From Plantactinospora sp039889035 (GTDB lineage: Bacteria > Actinomycetota > Actinomycetes > Mycobacteriales > Micromonosporaceae): 64,000 bases of DNA. Under the pieces are notes generated by a model. That model worked only from the letters and a program-made list of their open reading frames with translations. It was not told where the DNA came from and did not search any database. The position numbers were made by a program, and so were the translations under genes. The stretch covers positions 310,001 through 374,000 of the forward strand of contig JBDQQY010000005.1 in the NCBI GenBank assembly GCA_039889035.1, given 5' to 3'. This document shows positions 40,606 through 48,780 of this stretch, piece by piece; positions within the stretch are counted from its first letter, which is position 1, and each line of letters begins with the position of its first letter.

Positions 40606-42024
40606 CTACCGGCGGGGGAGACGGAGGGCGACGAGGGCGCCGACGGCGACCACGGCCGCGCCGACGAGTACGGCCGGGCCGAGACCGTCCACGAAGGATG
40701 TACGGCTGGCGTAGTCGCCGTTGGCGGCGAAGACCGAGGCCAGCGCGGCCACCCCGACGGCCACCCCGAGTTCCCGGATGCTGTTGTTGGTGCCGGAGGC
40801 GACCCCCCTGGACTCCTCGGGCACGCTCGACATCGTGGCGGTGCTCATCGGGGCGAAGGTCAGCCCCATGCCGACCCCGGCCAACGCCAGCGGGACGGCC
40901 AGCACCGGGTAGTCGACGTCGGCGGTGCTGATCAGGGCGAGCCAGCCCAGCGCGACGGCCAGCATCGCCTGCCCGGCGACGATCAGGGTACGCACGCCGA
41001 GCCGGCCCACCAGCAGCCCGGCCAGCGGGGCGACCACCATCGGCGCCATGGTCCACGGCATCGTCCGGATCCCGGCGTCGAGCGGGCTGTGCCCCTGCAC
41101 CACCTGGAAGAACTGGGCGAGCAGGAAGACCGAGCCGAAGACGCCGACCGAGAAGGTGAAGGCCACCACGTTCACCACGCTGAAGCTGCGGGACCGGAAG
41201 AGTCGCAGCGGGAGCATCGGCACCGGGGTCCGGGCCTCCCAGCCGAGGAACGCGCCGACCAGTACGCCGCCGCCGATCAGGGCGGTCAGCACCCGGGCGG
41301 AGGTCCAGCCGTGGTCCTGGCCGTGCACCACCGCCCAGACCAGCGCGAGTACGCCGGTGGTGGAGAGGACCAGCCCGACCGGGTCGAGTCGGGACGCCGG
41401 GCCGTGCGACTCCCGCAGCACGGTCGCGGCGAGCAGCAGGGCGAGCAGCCCGACCGGTACGTTCAGCCAGAAGATCCAGGTCCAGTCGAGTCCCTCGACC
41501 ACCGCCCCGCCGACCACCGGGCCGACCGCGACGCCGAGGCCGCTGATCCCGCCCCAGATCCCGATGGCGGCGTCGCGGAGCCGGTCGGGGACGGCGGCGG
41601 CGAGCAGGGTGAGCGACAGCGGCATCACGGCCGCGCCGGCCATGCCCTGGACCGCCCGGGCGGTGGTGAGCATCCAGGGTTCGGTGGCGAGGGCGCAGGC
41701 CGCCGAGGCGACGGTGAACAGCGCGATGCCGGCGAGGAACAGCCGTCGCCGGCCGATCCGGTCGCCGAGGGCGGCGGCGGTGAGCAGCAGCGCGGCGAAG
41801 GGCAGCGTGTAGGCGTTGACGAACCATTGCAGGTCGGTCAGGGAGGCGCCGAGTTCGGTCCGGATCACCGGCAGCGCCGTCGTCACCACCAGGTTGTCCA
41901 GGGTGACCATGAACATCGGTACGCCGACCGCCACGAGTACGGCGGCCAGCGGTCGGGCGGCGGGTCCGGCCGGCCGTCCCGGAGCGGGGGGCGCGGCGCC
42001 GCCGAGGACGGATGCGCTGGTCAC
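40606..42024 (-). CDS. MFS drug-efflux transporter (DHA2/EmrB-QacA family)
   Basis: This 472-residue transporter has about 14 membrane helices. Motifs include the helix-1 D in MFMVTLDNLVVTTALPVIRT, the loop GDRIGRRRLFLAG (motif A, about 80-92), and GGISGLGVAVGPVVGGAVVE (motif C, antiporter). It likely exports a hydrophobic drug with proton exchange. GTG 42024 is chosen because AAGGAG is five bases upstream; GTG 42030 overlaps that element. It is divergent from the TetR gene across two identical-core operators, so repression by that regulator with relief by substrate is expected. Confidence 0.92.
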   Translation of the reverse strand: MTSASVLGGAAPPAPGRPAGPAARPLAAVLVAVGVPMFMVTLDNLVVTTALPVIRTELGASLTDLQWFVNAYTLPFAALLLTAAALGDRIGRRRLFLAGIALFTVASAACALATEPWMLTTARAVQGMAGAAVMPLSLTLLAAAVPDRLRDAAIGIWGGISGLGVAVGPVVGGAVVEGLDWTWIFWLNVPVGLLALLLAATVLRESHGPASRLDPVGLVLSTTGVLALVWAVVHGQDHGWTSARVLTALIGGGVLVGAFLGWEARTPVPMLPLRLFRSRSFSVVNVVAFTFSVGVFGSVFLLAQFFQVVQGHSPLDAGIRTMPWTMAPMVVAPLAGLLVGRLGVRTLIVAGQAMLAVALGWLALISTADVDYPVLAVPLALAGVGMGLTFAPMSTATMSSVPEESRGVASGTNNSIRELGVAVGVAALASVFAANGDYASRTSFVDGLGPAVLVGAAVVAVGALVALRLPRR

Positions 42025-42039
42025 GATCACTCCTTAGTT

Positions 42040-42055
42040 GTTATCCACTGATAAC
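42040..42055. promoter_or_regulatory. TetR operator 1 (GTTATC-N4-GATAAC)
   Basis: GTTATCCACTGATAAC is a perfect 6+4+6 palindrome, 16 bp upstream of the MFS start. With the second site 34 bp away (centre to centre) it forms a pair in the divergent promoter region. The AT-rich sequence stands out from its surroundings. Confidence 0.8.
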
Positions 42056-42073
42056 TAGGCTTTCCCCAAAGTA

Positions 42074-42089
42074 GTTATCGGCTGATAAC
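42074..42089. promoter_or_regulatory. TetR operator 2 (GTTATC-N4-GATAAC)
   Basis: GTTATCGGCTGATAAC repeats the core arms of operator 1 with a different spacer. It is 58 bp upstream of the TetR start. The identical arms in both sites are the reason to assign a shared regulator, most simply the adjacent TetR protein, which would then repress both genes. Confidence 0.8.
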
Positions 42090-42146
42090 ATGTCAACGCC
42101 CAATGCGAGGAGCGTCCGACGTACGGAGGGCGGAAGGAGGGCGACG

Positions 42147-42716
42147 ATGCCCAGGACCCGACTGACCGCCGCCGAGCGCGGCGAGCAACTCGCCGCCGCC
42201 GCCGTGCAGGCGTTCGCCGTCTCCGGGTACGCCGGCACCTCCACCGACGACGTGGCCCGGCTGGCCGGGGTCTCCCAGCCGTACGTCATCCGGCTGTTCG
42301 GGTCCAAGCAACGGCTCTTCGTCGCCGCGGTCCAGCATGCCGCCGCCCGGATCGAGCAGGTGTTCCGGGACGCCGCCGAGCGCTCGGCCGACCTGGAGAC
42401 CCTCGGCGAGGCGTACGACGAACTGCTGGCCGAACGGGACCTGCTCGCCGTACTCCTGCACGGCTTCGCCGCCAGCTCCGACCCGGTGATCGGCAGCGCC
42501 GTACGCGACTGTTTCGGCCGGATCTACCGGCTGATCCGGGAACTGACCGGAGCGAGCGCCGAGGAGACCCGGGACTTCCTGGGCATCGGGATGTTGCTCA
42601 CCGTGCTGGCCGCGATGCAGGTGATCGGGCCCGGCGCGGTGCCGGCCCAACCGTGGATGGCGGAGATCGCCGGATCGATCCACGACACCTGTACGGAGCC
42701 GGAACCCGGCGGGTAG
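42147..42716 (+). CDS. TetR/AcrR family regulator of the MFS gene
   Basis: The 189-residue regulator has an N-terminal TetR domain (about 8-55) with TSTDDVARLAGVSQPYVIRL as helix-turn-helix. The alpha-helical ligand domain includes ERDLLAVLLHGFAASSDPVI. ATG 42147 is favoured by GGAAGGAGG six bases upstream; ATG 42090 is in frame but abuts operator 2 and lacks a Shine-Dalgarno sequence. It is divergent from the MFS gene, so it most likely controls that gene and itself. A terminator hairpin follows at 42856. Confidence 0.92.
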   Translation: MPRTRLTAAERGEQLAAAAVQAFAVSGYAGTSTDDVARLAGVSQPYVIRLFGSKQRLFVAAVQHAAARIEQVFRDAAERSADLETLGEAYDELLAERDLLAVLLHGFAASSDPVIGSAVRDCFGRIYRLIRELTGASAEETRDFLGIGMLLTVLAAMQVIGPGAVPAQPWMAEIAGSIHDTCTEPEPGG

Positions 42717-42855
42717 CCTGGCTCGCCGGCCCGACCGACGGCTCCGGGCCGTGGCGTTCCGCGCCGGCTCGGTGGAAGATCTCGGGGCCCGGCCGGCGCC
42801 GCAGGCGCGACGGGAAGCTCCGCCGACAGGGCCGGACGGGCCGGAGACACGCGAA

Positions 42856-42895
42856 CGGGCCGGGTGGCGGTCCCCCGTGGCCACCACCCGGCCCG
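42856..42895. terminator. Terminator hairpin between convergent genes
   Basis: A perfect 12-bp stem (42856-42867 with 42884-42895, arm CGGGCCGGGTGG) and a 16-base loop lie between the TetR stop (42716) and the lipoprotein stop (42912). It could serve both directions. Confidence 0.75.
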
Positions 42896-42911
42896 CAGGC
42901 CCCTACTGCGC

Positions 42912-43709
42912 TCAGCCGTTGAGCAGTTCGTACGCCAGGGCCGGCGCGTTCTGGGCCTGCGCGCCCGCCGGTGCGGCGAGCTTCGGCGCGCTGCCGAAGT
43001 CCCGGTAGTGCACGACGTACTGGAACGCCTTGGCGCTGCCGGCCGCCGGCATGTCGAGGGTGAGCGAGGTCAGGTGCTCGCCGTCGACCGTCGCGGTGAA
43101 CGGCACCTGCTTCGCCGTCTCGCCGAGCGCGGTCATCCGCTCCGTCTCCAGCACCTTCGCCGCCTCCCCGGAGGTGAGGTCGATGCTGCCGGAGTACTTC
43201 CCGTTGCCGGCGTCGGTGACGGAGGTGGCCGCCTGGAGCAGCGGGCCGGCGTTGCCCGGGTCGGACCCCTCGTACTTCGGCACGCTCTCCGCGTCGGTGA
43301 GCTTCGCGGGGTCCAGCTTCAGCCACTTGTTCGGGAGCTTGGGCAGCCCGGTCAGACCCTCGGTCCCGGTGAAGGAGATCTTCGTCCAGATGTCCTCGCC
43401 GAGGACCCGGAACGCGATGGTGGTGGTGAAGCCGTGCTCCGGATCCTTGATCGCGGTGGAGAGTTCCAGCCCCTTCGCCGCCGGGTCCACCGAACCGGAG
43501 ACGTCGTCCGTACCGTCCTTGCCACTGAACCGGAGCGGTCCCTCGCTGCCGTCCGGCACCGTCTCCAGCAGGGTCTGCTTGGCAGTGACAGCGGCCACTT
43601 CCTCCTTCAGCTTCCCGCAGCCGCCCAGCAGGACCGTCACGCCGAGCAGTGCGGCCAGCGGGCCGGCGGTGTGCCGGGCCCAGCGTGCTGCGCGGATATC
43701 TCTGTTCAT
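42912..43709 (-). CDS. Secreted lipoprotein, LppX/LprG-like in outline
   Basis: This 265-residue protein has a lipoprotein signal (AGPLAALLGVTVLLGGC, Cys near residue 31) and AAGGGA before the ATG. The mature part is beta-rich with repeated substrate-like strands (GLELSTAIKDPEHGFTTTIA, VLGEDIWTKISFTGTEGLTG, GKYSGSIDLTSGEAAKVLET, HLTSLTLDMPAAG). The arrangement resembles actinomycete lipoproteins of the LppX/LprG type, which carry lipids to the wall, but I cannot confirm a lipid pocket. It is divergent from the BTAD-HhH gene (164 bp apart). Confidence 0.78.
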   Translation of the reverse strand: MNRDIRAARWARHTAGPLAALLGVTVLLGGCGKLKEEVAAVTAKQTLLETVPDGSEGPLRFSGKDGTDDVSGSVDPAAKGLELSTAIKDPEHGFTTTIAFRVLGEDIWTKISFTGTEGLTGLPKLPNKWLKLDPAKLTDAESVPKYEGSDPGNAGPLLQAATSVTDAGNGKYSGSIDLTSGEAAKVLETERMTALGETAKQVPFTATVDGEHLTSLTLDMPAAGSAKAFQYVVHYRDFGSAPKLAAPAGAQAQNAPALAYELLNG

Positions 43710-43873
43710 TGCTTTCCCTTCTCACCGGTGTCGTCGTTCGACGCCGGAAATGCTGCCGACCGGGACTGCCGTCGTACTGACCTGTCACTGCGTACCTGGG
43801 CTCGGCCACTGCCGTTATGCTGCCGTCGGACTGCCGTGCGCTGGTCCGCGAGCAGCCGGGGGGTGATGGGCGC

Positions 43874-45859
43874 ATGGTGGAGGCGGTGCGCTTCGAGATC
43901 CTCGGGCCGTTGCGCGCCTGGCACGCCGACCGCGAACTCGAACTCGGGCCGGGCAAGCAACGGGCCGTACTGACCGTGTTGCTGCTGCAGTCGGGGCGGC
44001 CGGTGCCGACGGGTCGGATCGTCGACGCGGTCTGGGCCGAGGATCCCCCGGCGAACGGCCCCAACGTGGTGCAGAAGTACGTCGCCGGGCTCCGCCGGGT
44101 GCTGGAGCCGGACCGGTCGCCGCGTACCCCGGGGCAGGTGTTGAGCCTGACCGACGCCGGTTACCTGTTGCGGGTCGGCCGGGACGACGTCGACGCACTG
44201 CGGTTCGAGCGGGCGACCCGGCAGGCGGCGGCGGCCCGGGACGCCGGCCGGTGGCCGGAGGCGGCGGCCGGACTACGCGCCGCGCTCGACCTCTGGCGGG
44301 GCGAGCCGTTTCCCGGCCTGACCGGGTCGTTCTTCGACTCCGCCCGGCACCGGCTGGTGGAGATGCGTACCGCCGCCCTGGAGAGCTGGGCCGAACTCGA
44401 GTTGCGGCTCGGCCACCACCACGAGGTGGTCGGCGAGCTGGTCCGGCTGGTCGCCCAGTTCCCGGTACGCGAGCGGCTGCGCGGCCTGCTGATGCTGGCG
44501 CTGTATCGGGAGGGACGGCAGGCGGAGGCGCTCAACACGTTCCGCGAGGTACGCACGCTGCTCCGGGACGAGCACGGGCTGGAGCCCGGTGAGCAGCTTC
44601 AGGAACTGCATCGCCGGATCCTGCGCTCCGATCCGACGCTGGCCGTTCCCGACCGGTCCGGGAGTCCCGCGCCTGCGCAGGTCACCGGGGCGGCGGTCCA
44701 GCGAACCACGGCCGGTGAGCCACCGGTCCGCGCCCCGCTGCCGGGCAATCAGCCCCCGACGCCCGAGACCTCGCCCCGGCCGTCCGAGCCGATGACACCT
44801 GCCCCGGCCATTCTCGCCGAGCCCACCGCGCCGGTTCAGCCCACCGTGCCGGTTCAGCCCGCCGCGCCGGTCGAGCCCACCGCGCCGGTTCAGCCCACCG
44901 TGCCGGTTCAGCCCACCGTGCCGGTTCAGCCCGCCGGGCCGGTCGAGCCCGCTGCGCAGGACGGGCGAGTCGGGCCGGCCGTGCGGGCGGTGCCGGTGGT
45001 GCCGGAGCCCCGGCCGGCGGCCCCGGTCGAGTCCGAGCCGGCGGTGCCGTCTGCCGGAACGCCGCCGGCGGCCGTGACACTGCCGCCGACGGCGTTGCCG
45101 CCGCCGCTGTTGCCGATCGCGCCGCCGCCGGGTGCCGGCCGGCAGGACGGTGGCGGCAGGCACTGGACCAGCACCGTCGGCACGGTACTCGGGGCGGTCG
45201 GCGTCCTGCTCACCTTCGGACTCCTCACCTGGCTGGTCGTCTTCGTCTACGCATGGCGACGTCGCAGCAGGTGGCTGGTGGCGGCCGGCGTCGGGTATCT
45301 CGCGTTGGTGGTCGGATTCGTCCTCGGGATGGAGAGCGGCGATCCCGACCCGGCGGCTCCGGCGAGCACCGGTCAGGTTTTCGCGATCCTCGGCCTCTTC
45401 CTGGTGAACTGGCTCGGCGGCATGCTGCACGTCATCCTGCTCAACCGTGGGGTGCAGCGGGTACTCGGCGGCGGGCGGCGCCAGCCCGCACCGGCTGCCC
45501 CGCACAGCGCCGCCGACCAGCGGGTACGCCGGGAGCACGCCCGGTACCTGCTCTACCACTACCCGACGGCCCGCACCGAGTTGCGGATCGGTCGGCCGGA
45601 CCTGCCGCGCAACTTCGACGACGGTGGCCTGATCGACATCAACGCCGTCGGTGAACACGTCGTGCTGGGGCTGCCCGGGCCGTCACCGGAGCAGAGCCGG
45701 CACATCCTGGTGGACCGCCTGGTACGCGGGCCGTACGCCTCGATGGAGGAGTTGGTCGCCCGCTGTCTGCTGCCGATGGAGGTGGCCGACTCGCTCCGCG
45801 AGGTGCTCGTCTTCCTGCCCCCGCTCGGCCGGCCGGCCAGCGCCGAGCGGGACGGTTAA
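43874..45859 (+). CDS. BTAD regulator fused to a membrane helix-hairpin-helix protein
   Basis: The 661-residue protein has four parts. Residues about 1-95 form an OmpR-type winged helix (FEILGPLRAWHADRELELG). Residues about 97-250 are a BTAD domain (LVAQFPVRERLRGLLMLALY). Residues about 256-435 are Pro/Val-rich with repeated VQPTVPV and VEPTAP units (about 317-359). Three membrane helices (about 438-460, 466-486, 503-523) lead to RTELRIGRPDLPRNFDDGGL and a ComEA-like HhH end (LIDINAV from 586, then GPYASMEELVARCLLP). The HhH half matches a known actinomycete membrane family. The fusion to a SARP-type activator suggests a membrane-held transcription factor. ATG 43874 follows GGGGTGATGG; earlier frames add unrelated residues. 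Confidence 0.85.
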   Translation: MVEAVRFEILGPLRAWHADRELELGPGKQRAVLTVLLLQSGRPVPTGRIVDAVWAEDPPANGPNVVQKYVAGLRRVLEPDRSPRTPGQVLSLTDAGYLLRVGRDDVDALRFERATRQAAAARDAGRWPEAAAGLRAALDLWRGEPFPGLTGSFFDSARHRLVEMRTAALESWAELELRLGHHHEVVGELVRLVAQFPVRERLRGLLMLALYREGRQAEALNTFREVRTLLRDEHGLEPGEQLQELHRRILRSDPTLAVPDRSGSPAPAQVTGAAVQRTTAGEPPVRAPLPGNQPPTPETSPRPSEPMTPAPAILAEPTAPVQPTVPVQPAAPVEPTAPVQPTVPVQPTVPVQPAGPVEPAAQDGRVGPAVRAVPVVPEPRPAAPVESEPAVPSAGTPPAAVTLPPTALPPPLLPIAPPPGAGRQDGGGRHWTSTVGTVLGAVGVLLTFGLLTWLVVFVYAWRRRSRWLVAAGVGYLALVVGFVLGMESGDPDPAAPASTGQVFAILGLFLVNWLGGMLHVILLNRGVQRVLGGGRRQPAPAAPHSAADQRVRREHARYLLYHYPTARTELRIGRPDLPRNFDDGGLIDINAVGEHVVLGLPGPSPEQSRHILVDRLVRGPYASMEELVARCLLPMEVADSLREVLVFLPPLGRPASAERDG

Positions 45860-45938
45860 CGCTTTCCCACCTCGGCTCTCGTACCGCACTGCGAGCAGGT
45901 CGTCGTGGTGTGCGGATGAGCACGTCGGATCTGCGGGG

Positions 45939-48650
45939 TCAGGCCGGTCCGGTCCGGCCGGACTGCGCTGGCCGGCAGCGCTGCTCGGCGGGGTCGTCGG
46001 CCGAGCCGCAGTGGAAGACCTCGACCGGTACGGTGTTGATGTCATTCACCCGCTCGACCCGGACCAGGGAGAGCCGCTTCGCCACCGGCTCGCCCGAGTC
46101 GGCCGCGAACCGGATCAGGCCGCTGACCCCCGGATAGCCGTTCTCGGCGTTCTGCCGCAGTACCTCGGTGTGTACCCCGGCCGGGTTGACGGCCCGGGGA
46201 TCCCACGCCTCGCGCGGACTGCCGTGCCGCAGCCGGGCGGCGAGGCTCTCCACCGCGCGTACCACCATGGTCGCGGCGTCGTAGGCGAGACTGACCCGTT
46301 CCCCGACCTGGGAGTTCGGGCCGTCGTCCCGGCAGCGCGGCAGGTCGAGCAGGTCGTCGGCCTGGATCCAGGAGAGGAAGCTGCCGCGTACGTCGTCGCG
46401 CTGGTCCCGGGCGGTACGCAGCGAGGCGCAGGTGGCCAGGGCCGCCTTCGAGACGTACGTGACCGGGAGGTTGCCCGGTGCGCTGGTCCGTAACCCCGGG
46501 TTGGCCATGTACCGGTTGACCGAGTCGTCGCCGACCAGGTGCCGGGGCGGGTTCGGGCCGCACTCCTTGAGCGCCCGGAGGAAACCGTCGAACTCGGACC
46601 ACCGGCCGGCGAAGATCAGCACGCCGGTGTAGCCGCACTCCTGGGTCATCCGCTGGCCGGTACGCCACTCCTCGACCCGGGTCAGTCGGTCGCCGAACCG
46701 CTGGCGCAGATCGTTGACCAGGGTGCCGACGTACAGGTCCTCGGTCAGGGAGCTGTTCTCCCCGGTGGTGTAGTAGACGTGCGCCCCGCTGACCCGGAGC
46801 ACCTGCCGGGCGTACTCGTCCATCAGCGCGGCCTGGTCGCGGTTGGGTGCGGAGATCTGGAGGTAGAGCTTGGAGTTCTCGTGCATGCCGTCGGCGGAGA
46901 GCGTCGGGGCCAGGGCCGGCAGGCCGATCCGGTTGAGTTCCCGCAGCGCCGCCGCGGTGCTGGTCCGGCTCTCCACCAGCCCGACCACGCCGAGCACGGT
47001 CGGGTCGTCCCGGACCAGCCCTTCGAGCATCGCCACCGCCCGGCCGGCGTGCCGCATCTGCTGTCCGGCATTCGCGACCACCACCCGGAGCAGCGCGGCG
47101 CCGTCGGCACCGGCCGACTCCCGCAGCAGCGCGTACTGGGCGGTCGCCATCCCCTCCAGTTCCTCCCGTTCGGAGACGTACGACTCCTCGTCGGCCCGGG
47201 TCCGGTTGCCGGTCAGCGTGCCGAGGTAGACCAGGGTGACCAGCGGACGGCGCTGCGCGCTGCGCTGCCAGACCTGCTCGGCGGCAGCGTTCTGGGCGAA
47301 GATGCGGCGCTGCACGGCGCGGAGCCGGTCCTGCCCCGGGTCGCGGTTGAAGACATGCCCGGCCGTGTCGCTGTAGCCGATGCACTCGCCGCCGACCCGT
47401 TCCACCGAGACCGCGCCGTCGAACGGCCGGGGATGGCAGTCCAGGCTCCAGCGCGAGGTCACCCAGACTCCCACGACGGCGACCAGCAGCAGGACGAGCG
47501 TGGTGGGGAGGAAGCGGCGACTCCACCACGGCGGGCCGGGCGGAGTGAAGTTGAGCAGCCCGCCCCTCGGCTCCGAGCCCGCGCTCGGGTCGCCGAGCAG
47601 CAGGGCGATCAGCCAGGCGGCCGGCCGGCGCAGCCGCCGGGTCTCCGGCAGCACGTCCACCCATTCGTCGTACGCCTCCTCGGCGTCGACCAGGGCGTAC
47701 GGCTCGGGTAGCTCCGGCGGTGGCTCGGCACCGGCCGCGACCACCAGCAGCGGGTCGTTGCGGCCGGTCTCGTTGCGGACGTCGTTGACCAGCCGGATCA
47801 GGGTGTGCCCCGGATCGCCGGCCGTCACGTTGTTCAACAGCAACACCGGGTACGCCGTGCGCCGCCAGCTCGACGGCCGCCAGAGCCGCCGCCGGTACGC
47901 CTGCCGAAGGTCCTCCAGGAACGCGTGCACGAGCAGCTTGTTCACCTGGTCCGGCTGTTCCCCGTCCCGCCAGCCGGCGGTGAGCCGTTCGGCGAACCCG
48001 AGGAAGGTCACCGACTGCCGGGGCGCCAGATACTGCTGCCGCATGAACCACCGGTAGTGCGGCCCCAGCAGTGGCACCCGACCGGAGACCGCGACCCGGA
48101 ACACGGCGCTCGGGATCGCCCGCCGGACCAGCCAGAAGGCGAGCTGGTAGACGGTGGAGAAGAGGTCGCCGTCGCCGCCACCGGCCGGGTCACTGCCCGG
48201 CCGGGTGCCGCGCCGGTCCCGGAGCTGCCGGGCCAGGGCGGGTCGGCGGTCCTCGCCCGCCTCCGTCGACTCCGGTACGGGCTGGTGCAGCAGCCAGTCG
48301 GCCAGCGGGTAGTGCCGGAACCGGAACCGCTCGCCCCCGAACGCCTCCAGGGAGAGCTGCCGGTGCACCTCCCGCAGCTCACCGGCGATGTCGGTGGCGG
48401 TCAGCTCGGTCAGGTCGAGGGCCGCGTGCGGGATCCGTCGTCGCTGGCCCCGGCCGAGTACCCGGCGCAGCAGGGCGATCAGGTCCGGTGAGGCGGGCGA
48501 GCGGACCAGCCAGATCAGCGGCAGTCGCCGGTCTCCCCGACGCGGCCGGCGCAGCAGCCGGGCCAGCAGGGCGAGGAACTCCGAACCGCCGGACGGCAGG
48601 CGTTCCCGTCCCGAGGTCGGCTGCCCCTGGGTCGTCGCCGCTCCTCGCAT
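45939..48650 (-). CDS. Membrane receptor: NTPase-like cytoplasmic part and periplasmic-binding ectodomain
   Basis: I do not recognise this 903-residue protein as a named family. The first 370 residues are cytoplasmic. They contain RRLPLIWLVRSPASPDLIAL and AYPVLLLNNVTAGDPGHTLI, which look like strands of a P-loop NTPase, but no Walker A motif is visible. One membrane helix lies at about 380-400. The external part (about 430-880) resembles a type I periplasmic-binding (Leu/Ile/Val) domain: VTLVYLGTLTGN, VLGVVGLVESRTSTAAALRE, IGLPALAPTLSADGMHENSK and GVLIFAGRWSEFDGFLRAL. ATG 48650 is chosen because GGAGG is five bases upstream. It converges on the BTAD-HhH gene. It probably senses a small ligand outside the cell. 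Confidence 0.78.
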   Translation of the reverse strand: MRGAATTQGQPTSGRERLPSGGSEFLALLARLLRRPRRGDRRLPLIWLVRSPASPDLIALLRRVLGRGQRRRIPHAALDLTELTATDIAGELREVHRQLSLEAFGGERFRFRHYPLADWLLHQPVPESTEAGEDRRPALARQLRDRRGTRPGSDPAGGGDGDLFSTVYQLAFWLVRRAIPSAVFRVAVSGRVPLLGPHYRWFMRQQYLAPRQSVTFLGFAERLTAGWRDGEQPDQVNKLLVHAFLEDLRQAYRRRLWRPSSWRRTAYPVLLLNNVTAGDPGHTLIRLVNDVRNETGRNDPLLVVAAGAEPPPELPEPYALVDAEEAYDEWVDVLPETRRLRRPAAWLIALLLGDPSAGSEPRGGLLNFTPPGPPWWSRRFLPTTLVLLLVAVVGVWVTSRWSLDCHPRPFDGAVSVERVGGECIGYSDTAGHVFNRDPGQDRLRAVQRRIFAQNAAAEQVWQRSAQRRPLVTLVYLGTLTGNRTRADEESYVSEREELEGMATAQYALLRESAGADGAALLRVVVANAGQQMRHAGRAVAMLEGLVRDDPTVLGVVGLVESRTSTAAALRELNRIGLPALAPTLSADGMHENSKLYLQISAPNRDQAALMDEYARQVLRVSGAHVYYTTGENSSLTEDLYVGTLVNDLRQRFGDRLTRVEEWRTGQRMTQECGYTGVLIFAGRWSEFDGFLRALKECGPNPPRHLVGDDSVNRYMANPGLRTSAPGNLPVTYVSKAALATCASLRTARDQRDDVRGSFLSWIQADDLLDLPRCRDDGPNSQVGERVSLAYDAATMVVRAVESLAARLRHGSPREAWDPRAVNPAGVHTEVLRQNAENGYPGVSGLIRFAADSGEPVAKRLSLVRVERVNDINTVPVEVFHCGSADDPAEQRCRPAQSGRTGPA

Positions 48651-48780
48651 TCTCACCTCCGGCCGTTGCTATGCGTGTCCCACAGATCACCACAGTGTCG
48701 TAGGTGGGGACAAGGCCGGACGGGCCTCACCCGGGTAACGGTGTGCCGGGTCCGTCGTGGCCTCCTGGTAGAAAGGCCGG

